NCBI RefSeq assembly: GCF_000264905.1
Contig: NW_006763149.1
Location: 838,212-902,211 of the forward strand
Length of the DNA: 64,000 nucleotides
Direction of reading: 5' to 3'
DNA from: Stereum hirsutum FP-91666 SS1
Lineage: Eukaryota > Basidiomycota > Agaricomycetes > Russulales > Stereaceae
Part shown: piece after piece, positions 22,140 through 31,332 of the stretch
Layout of the letters: each line of letters begins with the position of its first letter
How positions within the stretch are numbered: the stretch's first letter is position 1
The notes under the pieces: model-generated
Database searches by the model: none
The model's input: the letters and a program-made list of their open reading frames with translations, nothing else
Told to the model about the DNA's origin: nothing
Translations under genes and position numbers: made by a program

Positions 22140-25100
22140 ATGCTCTTTTCTCTGTATCTCTTTCTCCTTTTGGCTTTGGTAACTTATGCAACCCCCTCGT
22201 CAAGTCACGGTAATCACTCGGGTACAGCGGCGCCCGCGTACCCGGGGAACATGGCCGTACTCGACGCGTTGAGAGATTCGGTGGCGGGACCGCGGACGCA
22301 GGAGTTGGTATTGCGATGGGCGGACGGCAGGAGCGTGGTGTTGGAGCGTTTGGAATATCATTATGGTCTTCTCGTGGGTACGTCTGGTAGCCTGGAGATT
22401 AGTGCTTTCTTGATTCCCGGTCGAGAGCCCACATACGCGGACACGGAGGGTAACTTCCTATTTCCGCGCACGTGGTTTCATCATTGGGAGCCTTGGGGAG
22501 CATACCGTCCCGTGCCAACGACAGAGGGGAGTTCGGAAAGGCTGTTAGGATTTCGGGTACCGGACGACGAAGCGGCGCTGATTGGGACGATGGATGACTC
22601 GGATAGCGACGCTCGCGTCCGAAGCATCCACGTCAACCCCAACGCCATCGAAGAACTCTCGCAGCGTATGAACTATTATACGTTCACGGTGCGCAAGCTG
22701 GTGGAATACTTTCAGCTGAAGGCCCGCTTTCGATTCAATACGCATATTCCCAACGTCAACATCCTTAGCTTTCCTCGACCGGTGGAGCATCAACTGCGTG
22801 ACATTACCGAGTTTCGGCGACGTATTTGGGAATGGCAGGGGTTGATTCGTTGGATTTTGCATCAAGCTGGGCCGAACTGGAGAGACATTCCGCCACGATT
22901 GCTAGGCATGCGTAGGCGATGGTATTCGTACCTAGAGAGAGAAGGTGTCCTCGACGCCCCGAATCGCGGAACGGTGATCGACTGGACCAATACAGGAACG
23001 GCCAACTTTCCTCGGATCGATTGGTACTTACAGAGGGATGTACCGGTGGACTGGTTGTGGACCACTCGTTCCCTTTTGCTTCCGGGATTGGAGCGTTTGA
23101 ATCCGGCGGAACTTTTCGTAGCCAACTCCTCGGCACCGGTCGTAAACCCGGAAACTTCGACTACAGAGCACGTCCCCGTACCTGACGGGAGGGACTCTGA
23201 GCCGATGCCACCGCCTCGTTCTCCTCCACCTTCCACCGAATCGCCGCGCGATCGGTCGAACAGGTGGACGGAAGGGAGGCACGCCAAGTCTATGTTCTTT
23301 CAATTTTGGCTTTTCTCCAGGTTGAGCCGGGAGCGCACGCCCGACGACCCGGAACATCCTTACCGTTACGGGCGGGTCATCTCGTGGAAGAAGCGTCGTA
23401 ATCTCATGGACCTCGAGCTAGTAGAGAGGTTCCCCCGGGGCACGGACTGCGCTTGGTTGGACGAAGACTCGCCTCTCTCTAGGCCTATGACTCCCGCCAC
23501 TCCTGACGATTCGGACGACGATGATGAGGACGGACCCTTTGCCATGGACACCGAGACCAGTTGGGCCCACGGGGTAACTACGGGGGGAGGACCTGCTCCC
23601 CCGTCTCCTCCAGGATCGCCTTTCTTAGCCCCTTTACCCGCTGTCGTTGTCGCGGATCCCTCTTCTGACATCATGGAAGAGCGAGTTGATTACGGGGAAC
23701 CCTCCGAGGATGAGGAAGGGGAGCCTCGGGACAAAGGGAAAGGGAAGGCCAGAGAAACGGAACTGGCGGAGGACGCAGAGATGACGCTTCCTGTTCCGAC
23801 CAACGAGCAAGCTGACGAGATTCTCGCCAACGATTTGCGGCTGGCCATGGAAAGGTCGCTCCACGAACCTCCCCCAGAGCCGCCGCAGGCGGAAGCAGGG
23901 CAGGCTAGCTCTTCACGCGTTCGACTTCCCGGGGGGAGTAGTGGAAGGAAGAGATCACAGGACTACGAGCGAAGGGAGTATCGTGATCGCCGGGCTGGCA
24001 GCCGAGACTACCCGACGCCAGGAAGATGGAGACGACGCGGTAGGACCTCCTCTCCTCAAATCCGTTCCAACCCTCGCGGACGCTCCGGAGGGAGGGAACC
24101 AGGTCAAGAGAGGACCAGAAGCATAGTCGGAAGGACTCCCCCTACCGAACCACGAGCAGATCGCGAACGTCGCGCGGCGACGATGTTGAACGATCTCGCG
24201 TGGGGTACCGAAAGTATTCCCGAATGGGGCATGGAGCAGAGTGTCGCGTGGGGTACGGCGGAGACGAGTGGATGGGGAGAAACATCCTCAGTTCCGACTT
24301 GGGGAAGAGCCGTATCCGCGAACGAGAGCCATGCTTCAGAGTCGTTACCGGAGCAACGAGTAACCCTACAGGAGCGAATCACCGCGTCTGAGGAACCAGA
24401 AACCGGGGCTGCGACCGGAGAGCGTACTTCCCAAGCCCGAACTCTAACGTTGGATCAGACCAGGGAGGTATTAGGTGCTGGAACCTTGCTAGAGCGCATC
24501 TCCGAATCCGGCGATATAACTCGTCGTCCTCTCCTGGACCGCGTACAAGATCCGCCAGACGTATCTTCTCTCTCTGATCTAATGGAAGCCGTACGGTTGG
24601 AAATGCAACACCCCAGTGCTTCCGACGAGCGATGGGCGTGGACTGAAGCGCTGGTCCGGAATGAGGAAGTACAGAGGGTGGTTCGGAATCGAGACCGTGC
24701 GGGCATTATCGTGGAACCAGGCCAGCCGGAGCAGCCTGTATGGAACCCCCCGCGTGCGGTTCCGGCTCGACATAGTTTCTTGTATCTGGGAGTTTTATCC
24801 GCCTTACGCGCCGCCTTGGTACGACATCGATACGGACCGTCGTTCGAAGAGGAGTTCCTTCTATACGCAGTAGCTTCCGGAGTCCCCATCGAGTACCGCG
24901 TACCTTTGGCTGAACTTCCGCCTACGCCGGACCCTCTCCTTCGACCCGCTTGGTTCGATTGCGACCCGGTGGTTGGATGGTGGAATCATCATCCGGGTGA
25001 TCCGATTGCGTCCTATCGCTGGGCTGTGAACGAAGTCCTAGCGCGACCCAATGCAGTCAGGGCTCTACAACAAGGTGGGCTACTATGGAGGATCGCCATG

Positions 25101-25658
25101 GAATTCGGCGACCTGCGTTTGGTTGAAGCCGCGGTAAGAGGGCCGTCCGCGATAGCCACCCTGCACCTACGAGGCGATATCTCGGACCTTCCTGAGCCTT
25201 CGATCACGGATTCGCTATCGGAAGGGGAACTGGACGCTCTGTTAGGAAGAGTGGAGAATGGTAGCAGCATCTGGCCTCCCTTGGATATCTTTGAAGGGCC
25301 AAGCAGCCTCGTCTGGGACGGTGAGTGGTCGTTTGAGAACGAACGATGGTTTAGCCGGCGTCGGAACCAGCTGGTTCGGGGAGAGAATGTCTTTAATCGC
25401 CTGAATGACTGGTATCGGGACGTGCCGCGCTCAGGAGGAATACGGAGACGATCAGATGGGGTGGGATCGTTGGCTTGGGCAGAACGCTTTGCGAGAGCAG
25501 TAACTCCGATGTCCCGCTTATACCGGATCGAACTGCACCCCGAGGACTTTGCGCCCGTCGAGGCGGAGATAGAGAGAGATGCTGAGGCGCGCTTAGAAGG
25601 GGAAGAAGGAACGGGCCCTACGAATGACGACAGCGAAGGAGGAGATCGTATAGACTAG
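22140..25658 (+). CDS. Third retrotransposon ORF at env position: signal-like start, UIM-like helix, WG cluster
   Basis: 1,172 residues from the ATG at 22140; the same frame is open back to the pol UAG at 21857. Residues 1 to about 18 (MLFSLYLFLLLALVTYAT) look like a signal peptide or anchor. Residues to about 330 look folded and rich in Trp/Arg. Then come Pro/Ser-rich and acidic stretches. Residues 565-576 (DLRLAMERSLHE) match the ubiquitin-interacting-motif pattern. Trp688, 696, 704, 712 and 721, each followed by Gly, lie in a Ser/Thr/Glu-rich segment resembling Argonaute hooks. The C-terminal 300 residues are again ordered. No fusion peptide, furin site or second membrane helix was seen, so env is not claimed. 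A signal peptide and a UIM would not normally act in the same compartment. The family is not recognised. Confidence 0.8.
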   Translation: MLFSLYLFLLLALVTYATPSSSHGNHSGTAAPAYPGNMAVLDALRDSVAGPRTQELVLRWADGRSVVLERLEYHYGLLVGTSGSLEISAFLIPGREPTYADTEGNFLFPRTWFHHWEPWGAYRPVPTTEGSSERLLGFRVPDDEAALIGTMDDSDSDARVRSIHVNPNAIEELSQRMNYYTFTVRKLVEYFQLKARFRFNTHIPNVNILSFPRPVEHQLRDITEFRRRIWEWQGLIRWILHQAGPNWRDIPPRLLGMRRRWYSYLEREGVLDAPNRGTVIDWTNTGTANFPRIDWYLQRDVPVDWLWTTRSLLLPGLERLNPAELFVANSSAPVVNPETSTTEHVPVPDGRDSEPMPPPRSPPPSTESPRDRSNRWTEGRHAKSMFFQFWLFSRLSRERTPDDPEHPYRYGRVISWKKRRNLMDLELVERFPRGTDCAWLDEDSPLSRPMTPATPDDSDDDDEDGPFAMDTETSWAHGVTTGGGPAPPSPPGSPFLAPLPAVVVADPSSDIMEERVDYGEPSEDEEGEPRDKGKGKARETELAEDAEMTLPVPTNEQADEILANDLRLAMERSLHEPPPEPPQAEAGQASSSRVRLPGGSSGRKRSQDYERREYRDRRAGSRDYPTPGRWRRRGRTSSPQIRSNPRGRSGGREPGQERTRSIVGRTPPTEPRADRERRAATMLNDLAWGTESIPEWGMEQSVAWGTAETSGWGETSSVPTWGRAVSANESHASESLPEQRVTLQERITASEEPETGAATGERTSQARTLTLDQTREVLGAGTLLERISESGDITRRPLLDRVQDPPDVSSLSDLMEAVRLEMQHPSASDERWAWTEALVRNEEVQRVVRNRDRAGIIVEPGQPEQPVWNPPRAVPARHSFLYLGVLSALRAALVRHRYGPSFEEEFLLYAVASGVPIEYRVPLAELPPTPDPLLRPAWFDCDPVVGWWNHHPGDPIASYRWAVNEVLARPNAVRALQQGGLLWRIAMEFGDLRLVEAAVRGPSAIATLHLRGDISDLPEPSITDSLSEGELDALLGRVENGSSIWPPLDIFEGPSSLVWDGEWSFENERWFSRRRNQLVRGENVFNRLNDWYRDVPRSGGIRRRSDGVGSLAWAERFARAVTPMSRLYRIELHPEDFAPVEAEIERDAEARLEGEEGTGPTNDDSEGGDRID

Positions 25659-25667
25659 GATGGGATG

Positions 25668-25698
25668 CCCCCCCGCAGCTTGTGACTGGGGGGGGATT
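25668..25698 (+). promoter_or_regulatory. Polypurine tract (plus-strand primer), first copy
   Basis: A G8ATT run (25688-25698) abuts the LTR start at 25699. A C7 run 13 bases upstream (25668-25674) could pair with it. The copy at 26380-26412 has C8 and G9, a length change typical of homopolymer reading error. Confidence 0.8.
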
Positions 25699-26217
25699 TG
25701 TAACACACATTTTCTTAGTTTACTTTTTCGCGTATTTACTTGTTCCATAGCGCCACGTCCGGGGTCGGAGTGGCGCGCCACGTACAGTCTCAAGCCGCGT
25801 TTCGGCATCATCCGTATACACGTGTATAGTCGGAGTTGTAATCGTAGCCGACCTGTATTTAGTGTCGCTTCGCCCTCTTCGGAGGGCGCATCTTACTTGA
25901 ATTCAACGTTTCTTTTCTCTTCTTCTCTTTCTCTCTGTCCGCGCGCGGTACGCCTCCCACGAGACGTATCGCTCAAGGATAAGGCTCGTGAACTCTCTTC
26001 TTTTCCTCTTCAACTCTCTCTCGACGATCCGGGCCGCCGGATCATCTCGGATTCGTTTCCGTTCTCTCCCGCGACGCTGCCACGTCGTGTTCGTTCCCAC
26101 TTCTCTCTTCGTTCTCTCTTACTCTCTCTTTCTCTACGTTCGTCTGCCCGTCTCGCTCAGAGGCGCCCTCGTCGAGCGGGCAGTCTTTGAATTCTTATTC
26201 TAGCAATCTATCTCTCT
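25699..26217 (+). repeat. 3' LTR, positions 1-519, up to the gap
   Basis: Follows the polypurine tract and matches the full LTR at 26413-27001 until the gap. Confidence 0.92.
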
Positions 26218-26379
26218 NNNNNNNNNNNNNNNNNNNNNNNNNNNNNNNNNNNNNNNNNNNNNNNNNNNNNNNNNNNNNNNNNNNNNNNNNNNNNNNNNNN
26301 NNNNNNNNNNNNNNNNNNNNNNNNNNNNNNNNNNNNNNNNNNNNNNNNNNNNNNNNNNNNNNNNNNNNNNNNNNNNNNN
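26218..26379. other. Assembly gap (162 N)
   Basis: Unknown bases. The sequence after the gap repeats the 33 bases before the LTR and the whole LTR, so two contig ends probably overlap here. Confidence 0.99.
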
Positions 26380-26412
26380 CCCCCCCCGCAGCTTGTGACT
26401 GGGGGGGGGATT

Positions 26413-27001
26413 TGTAACACACATTTTCTTAGTTTACTTTTTCGCGTATTTACTTGTTCCATAGCGCCACGTCCGGGGTCGGAGTGGCGCGCCACGTACA
26501 GTCTCAAGCCGCGTTTCGGCATCATCCGTATACACGTGTATAGTCGGAGTTGTAATCGTAGCCGACCTGTATTTAGTGTCGCTTCGCCCTCTTCGGAGGG
26601 CGCATCTTACTTGAATTCAACGTTTCTTTTCTCTTCTTCTCTTTCTCTCTGTCCGCGCGCGGTACGCCTCCCACGAGACGTATCGCTCAAGGATAAGGCT
26701 CGTGAACTCTCTTCTTTTCCTCTTCAACTCTCTCTCGACGATCCGGGCCGCCGGATCATCTCGGATTCGTTTCCGTTCTCTCCCGCGACGCTGCCACGTC
26801 GTGTTCGTTCCCACTTCTCTCTTCGTTCTCTCTTACTCTCTCTTTCTCTACGTTCGTCTGCCCGTCTCGCTCAGAGGCGCCCTCGTCGAGCGGGCAGTCT
26901 TTGAATTCTTATTCTAGCAATCTATCTCTCTCTCCTTCTCTTACTCGTAATACTACGTGCGTGACAGTCGTTCCGGTGAGACCCCAGAAGTCGGTGTCTC
27001 A
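26413..27001 (+). repeat. 3' LTR, complete (589 bp)
   Basis: TGTAACAC to GTGTCTCA, preceded by a second copy of the polypurine tract (26380-26412) and followed by the target duplication. This is the reference copy for LTR length. Confidence 0.95.
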
Positions 27002-27006
27002 GCGAC
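27002..27006. repeat. Target site duplication, right copy (GCGAC)
   Basis: Identical to 14365-14369. Together with 27007-27008 it rebuilds the minus-strand ATG of the split F-box gene. Confidence 0.92.
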
Positions 27007-27567
27007 ATCTGAACAATGTCGACCGGCAGCAGGTAAGTAAAGTTTCAAACAACATGATCGGACTTGAAAGACATGTAGGCTTACCTTTAACTTTGATTAT
27101 GCTAGGAATCCGTGGCTTGAAGAGAATAATACAAAAGGAAGCGAGTTCAACACTTCGCATGGATACACGTCGAAGGTGTCCACAGAAAGGAGCGGAAAGG
27201 GCGTGGGTGTGTCACTGAGCTTTTTCGGGAGTTTCCGAGAACAGTGACACCCCAGGTGGCGACAAGGTGGCGACAAGGTGGCGACAAATTTGAGACCCAT
27301 ATTTATTCCTGACTGAATCCCAGATACTCTCGAGAGGAAACAATTCGCACAAAGATTGTATTACGAAAGGGCATGGTCTACATTATCCACTCGGTATGTA
27401 TATAAAATGCATCGCTCCAAGTAAGTACTCTAGACGATGAGAGCGGAAACGTTGGGGTTCGCAAGTCCCGGCAACGCTACGCGTGTCAACCGAGAGTGTA
27501 CTCTACCTGTAATTTGCGGAACATGTATATCTGAAGCCTCTCCTGAGAATAAAAGGGCCGCATTCGA
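27007..27567. promoter_or_regulatory. Orphaned promoter of the split F-box gene
   Basis: Before the insertion this minus-strand upstream region stood directly before the F-box gene now at 13080-14369. It also contains the 3' flank of the paralogue at 27568-28879. It holds the triple 11-bp repeat at 27254-27286 and an inverted repeat with 9-bp arms at 27209-27217 and 27242-27250. No separate gene was seen. Confidence 0.6.
27254..27286. repeat. Three exact tandem copies of AGGTGGCGACA
   Basis: An 11-bp unit in three perfect copies, about 250 bp upstream of the original F-box start codon. One helical turn per unit would suit a protein binding side by side; this is inference. Confidence 0.85.
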
Positions 27568-28879
27568 TCAATACACCATCGAGTTTTGGTCGGTAGACGT
27601 AACCAAAGGACGACTCTTCTTCATCTGATAGAGGTTGTCCAAGGTACGAAGGCGGGTGAATTTGTCGACGGGGACAGGATAGTCGGACTAGAAGATACAC
27701 ATTCATCATTAACACCCGTGTCATGCATGCAAGGGGAAAGATACTCACCGTAAAATGTATCCGAGGATCCACGTTGAATGTCACATTTTTCTTCGCACAC
27801 TCCCGCTTCAAATCCTCATATACATCCGCATACAGCCCACTCGCACCATGATTCGACGTGAAGGTCTCCAGCTCCGGACACTGTTTCAGCACCCACCTTC
27901 CCGTAGAAATCCCACGACTCTCCCTCCATACATTGCTGGAGTTGTGATACCTATAATGCCTCAACGTCGGCGGCAGATAGTCGAAAGTCCACCACATCTG
28001 AAAACAATCCTTGAGGACGAGCTCTTCTAGATTCTCGAAAGACCGAAGACTTCCTGCCAGATTGTTGATCTGTGGTGTATCGGAGAGCCGCAAAGATTGA
28101 ACGAACGGCGCGTACGGTCCGTAGTGCCAATGGTTCCCTTCGAATAACTCTGGTATCGACATTTCGAGGATACGCAACGACGGTCGAAAGTCCGTTTCTT
28201 TGCTATTCGGCGGAGGAAGTAGCCAGTCCAGTACGCGTTTGTATAAATGCGAATGAAGTACAAGTTCGTAGAGAGCGATGGGAGGTCGCTCAGATGGAAT
28301 TGCCGGAAGATCCACGACCTTATTTTTGCAGGAGTTTCGGTAGGAAAAGTGACGGATTGTTGGCCAGATGAAAAAGAGTTGGGTGATCGACTCCAACATT
28401 TCGCAGTAGAAGACGACGTCGAGTGACCGGATGTTCAGTGATAACGCAGACAGACGAGCAACCTCGTCTTCCTCGAAGCTAGATATGTTGATGCGGAGGC
28501 CAAGGTGATATAGGTGAGGACAGTTGGAAAGTATCTGTTCCAGAGAAGTGACAGGGAATGCAGGCGTTCCGGGCCTTGGCTTCTTGTTTGGAGGAGAGAT
28601 GCGCACGCCTAGGTCGAGGGAGAGGATACGATTTCCGATGCCCCGTTGATGCGTCAGGAATCTATCAAGGTCAGGAATAGACTTCTGGGAGAAAACGTTT
28701 ACTCGCGTCGTGACGCGATGGAAGAGGAGCCTCTGCGCGGGGGCAGTCCAGTCCTTGCTAACCAGGGTGCATGAGCGAAGAGTAGACACCTCGGCATGGA
28801 TTCGTTGTGTGTCAGGCTGACACAGAACCCATTCAAGGATATACGTGACGAGTTCGGGCGCAAGGAAACGGCGCGACAT
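27568..28879 (-). CDS. F-box-like protein, intact tandem paralogue
   Basis: Exons 28879-27749 and 27687-27568 join in phase to give 416 residues, with the intron in the same place as in the split copy. The F-box-like N-terminus is SRRFLAPELVTYILEWVL with SCTLVSKDWTAPAQ. The ATG at 28879 is chosen because it matches the original start of the other copy. The frame stays open upstream to 29146, but that extension has no counterpart. The product is probably an SCF substrate receptor; its substrate is unknown. The two genes arose by tandem duplication and sat less than 600 bp apart before the retrotransposon separated them. Confidence 0.85.
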
Positions 28880-29223
28880 CCTATGACCAAGGGGAGGATT
28901 GTATAAATTAGCCTTGTAAGTATAAGAGCTAGACTGAGAGTTGAAGAGCGTACCAATGTTGATATCACTAGTTTGGGTGATGATGGTGGTCGAAGGAAAC
29001 CACTGTTCGAGTGCAGCAGACAAAGGAACGTTCACGTTATTGTTGCGTGGCGTTTTCGCGGGAAGTTCCGTGAAGAGTCGCCACAGCGAGATGGCGAGTT
29101 CGTTTGACAGGGCATAGGATGTAGGTATTTTCCATGGCTGTCGCATGAAGATTATAATAAGAGTAGTTTATGTACTGTATGTACTAGTCCATGGTTCCGA
29201 AGTTCTAAGCGTCCCATTCTCAC
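28880..29223. other. Intergenic
   Basis: 344 bp between the F-box paralogue start and the SDR-like gene stop; holds the promoter of the F-box gene. The F-box frame stays open through most of it, probably by chance. Confidence 0.45.
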
Positions 29224-30820
29224 TCAACTACTCGCCGCGTCCACGTCCACTGTCGGAGGAGTCGAAGGTCTGACATTGATACTGGGGACACCTCTCTCCT
29301 TTGCTTCTCTAGCTTCTTTTTCCTTCTCCTCCTTAACTCTCCGATCTTCCTCCTCTTCCCATGCCTTTAACTCACTCTCGTACTCATCCCACACAAGCGT
29401 TCCCAACGCTTCACCGCCCATTTCTTCATCATCTTTCGTCTTCGTCCTCTGAGATCCAGTCGCACCACTCTTCTTATCCTTTTCATCTTTCTCGGAAGGA
29501 GCGGCTTCGCCAGAGTCGGTCTCTGGAGGCGTTGGCGGAGGGGGTACGTTGATTCTGACGACAGCGCATTCGGTATAGAGAGCTCCCGGCTTGAGAACTT
29601 CGCTGTCCCTCTCGGCGTCTCCGGTCGATTCGGCCTCGTTGGCAGCGGTCGCATCGAGGAATTTGAAGGGTGTAGGGAGGAAGAGAGCGTGTAGGATACT
29701 TTGGAGAGTGGAGTTCGAGTTCTTCGCTAGGATGCGGAAGAGCGGGTTCAATAGAATATATCTTGGGGATTTCGGCGTCAGACTTGCGAGGGTATCATTG
29801 AAGACGAATGCAGGACACTCACAAAGCTAGGCCCCTCCACGAGACTGAATGACGCTGACTTAGGTCTGCTCCAAGTAGAGGCGCGACGATGTCGTGCCGA
29901 CTCATGCCGGGCGAAACGGTCACCGCTACAATATTCGAACGCTGTACCTTGTCGCTAACAACAGGCACGATAGGTGTATTGGTGTCCGCACGAGGTACCT
30001 GCGAGCTCGTCGGTAATGCATCAAGGATGCGTTGAAGATGACGCATCAAGACGGCCGTTCGAAGTGCACGCTGTCCCTCCGTAAAGAAGAGCGATTTGGT
30101 GACTGATGACGGTGGTGCATTCGGAGGGGATGGCGCGAATTTGTTTGAGAAGAGGGGGGCGGCGGCAGCGTAGAACGGGTTGATGAGGGTGATAAGACGA
30201 ATATCGCGTTCGACGGGTGCGACGAGGAGAGCAGGGAGTAATAGTGTGGTAAGCAAGAAAGTCGAACATGAAGCTGCCTGTCTCTGCCTGTCCTTCTCTG
30301 CGGAACCTCTCGAGAATATGGAACCGATAGTGGCGTACTCGTGGGCAAAGATGATAGCATCTATTCTTTGTTCTTCTCCTTTTACGAAACCGGTGCAGAA
30401 TGCTCGTATAGACGAGACGGAATTGAGGTCGCAGTGTTCAGCGTAGATGTTCTCGTTGTTCGTCGTACTCCGGAGAAGAGGAACCATGACGCTCGATGGC
30501 CCTGTCTCCACATCATCCGGCGTGAGTGCGATTATATGTGCGCCCCTTCGAGCGAGTGAATCGATTAATGTCAGCCCGAGCGGCGTGAAGGCTCCCTTTG
30601 TACGTACGTGAACATGTTAGTAGTGCATGAGTTGGAGAGGGTGGAGAGACGCAACGGTTATGAGAATTATCCTGGCATGTAGATCTCGTTCTCTGTTCGT
30701 CTTCCGGCCCTGCGCATAGGTATAAATCGTCACAAGGGCGGCCACCGCAATCAAGGCATGGGTGTAGTACTTGGGAAGTAGGACCGCGTCAAGGAGAGCG
30801 TACGCAGCCTTGAGTACCAT
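29224..30820 (-). CDS. Membrane-anchored short-chain dehydrogenase-like protein
   Basis: Exons 30820-30656, 30595-29823 and 29782-29224 join in phase to give 498 residues. Residues about 18-36 form a membrane helix (HALIAVAALVTIYTYA). Next is a nucleotide-binding start of the SDR type, ILITGAFTPLGLTLIDSLARRGAHIIAL, formed only after splicing. The usual YxxxK active site is not obvious, so it may be a non-catalytic or unusual member. The C-terminal 120 residues are charged and disordered, with Glu/Lys-rich coiled stretches. Substrate unknown. Similar membrane-tethered SDR-like proteins occur across basidiomycetes. Confidence 0.72.
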
Positions 30821-31332
30821 GGCAGCTGGATATTACGCCGCGTCCCTATTTTATGAACTATGATATATATATAATCTGTCAATTTATAACACACAAATAA
30901 GAGCCCTCTCTCCTTACTGGGGAAGGAGACTGGCGAAGATGAAGGTTTCGTGAGAGCAGTCGTGAGTTCGCTCCCCACGAGCTTGCGGTGGAACATCGCT
31001 GGCGGTCCGATGCACCGTGTGGCGGAGTCGCGATGTGGCACCAGAATGCAAAGTCCAACAGGCCCGCTCGTCCAACTTATAATAAGCAGACACCCAAAAT
31101 CCCAGTGACTACTTTCAGGTTTCACTCGAACCTTTGACAAGGAGCTGTGCTTTTTTTATTGCAGCTGGTCATCGAGGTCAAAATTTCCAAACTTTGTACA
31201 GCTCGAGATCGCCGGGCAAGACAAAGAATGTAGACCAGTACATATGTGTGACTCAAGGGGGGTAATACATTCGATAAAGGTCCGACAAAGAATGACCATG
31301 GACCGTGATAAATATGGAAGTCGCAGCCGTAC
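30821..31332. other. Intergenic, no gene seen
   Basis: Promoter side of the SDR-like gene and 3' flank of the polygalacturonase gene. An AT-rich stretch lies at about 30850-30890. Confidence 0.5.

Larger units (their letters stand above)
14370..27001 (+). mobile_element. Ty3/gypsy LTR retrotransposon with extra third ORF, internally deleted
   Basis: Order: LTR, gag start, RT, RNase H, integrase, third ORF, G-rich polypurine tract, LTR. RT before integrase is the Ty3/gypsy order. The pol sequence is of the type common in agaricomycetes, including a long insertion inside RNase H. LTRs begin TGTAACAC, end GTGTCTCA and measure 589 bp (26413-27001). Target duplication GCGAC is intact. Capsid core, CCHC knuckle and protease are absent, and the chromodomain is frameshifted, so the copy cannot be autonomous. 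The span of 12.6 kb is inflated by two gaps (14932-15284, 26218-26379) flanked by repeated LTR sequence. Confidence 0.93.

Noticed and set aside
22140..25658. Calling the third ORF an envelope protein and the element an endogenous retrovirus
   Set aside because: Apart from its position and a hydrophobic start there is no fusion peptide, furin-type cleavage site or C-terminal membrane anchor.
28880..29146. An 89-residue N-terminal extension of the intact F-box paralogue
   Set aside because: The split copy shows that the ancestral start is MSRRFL; the upstream frame has no counterpart there.
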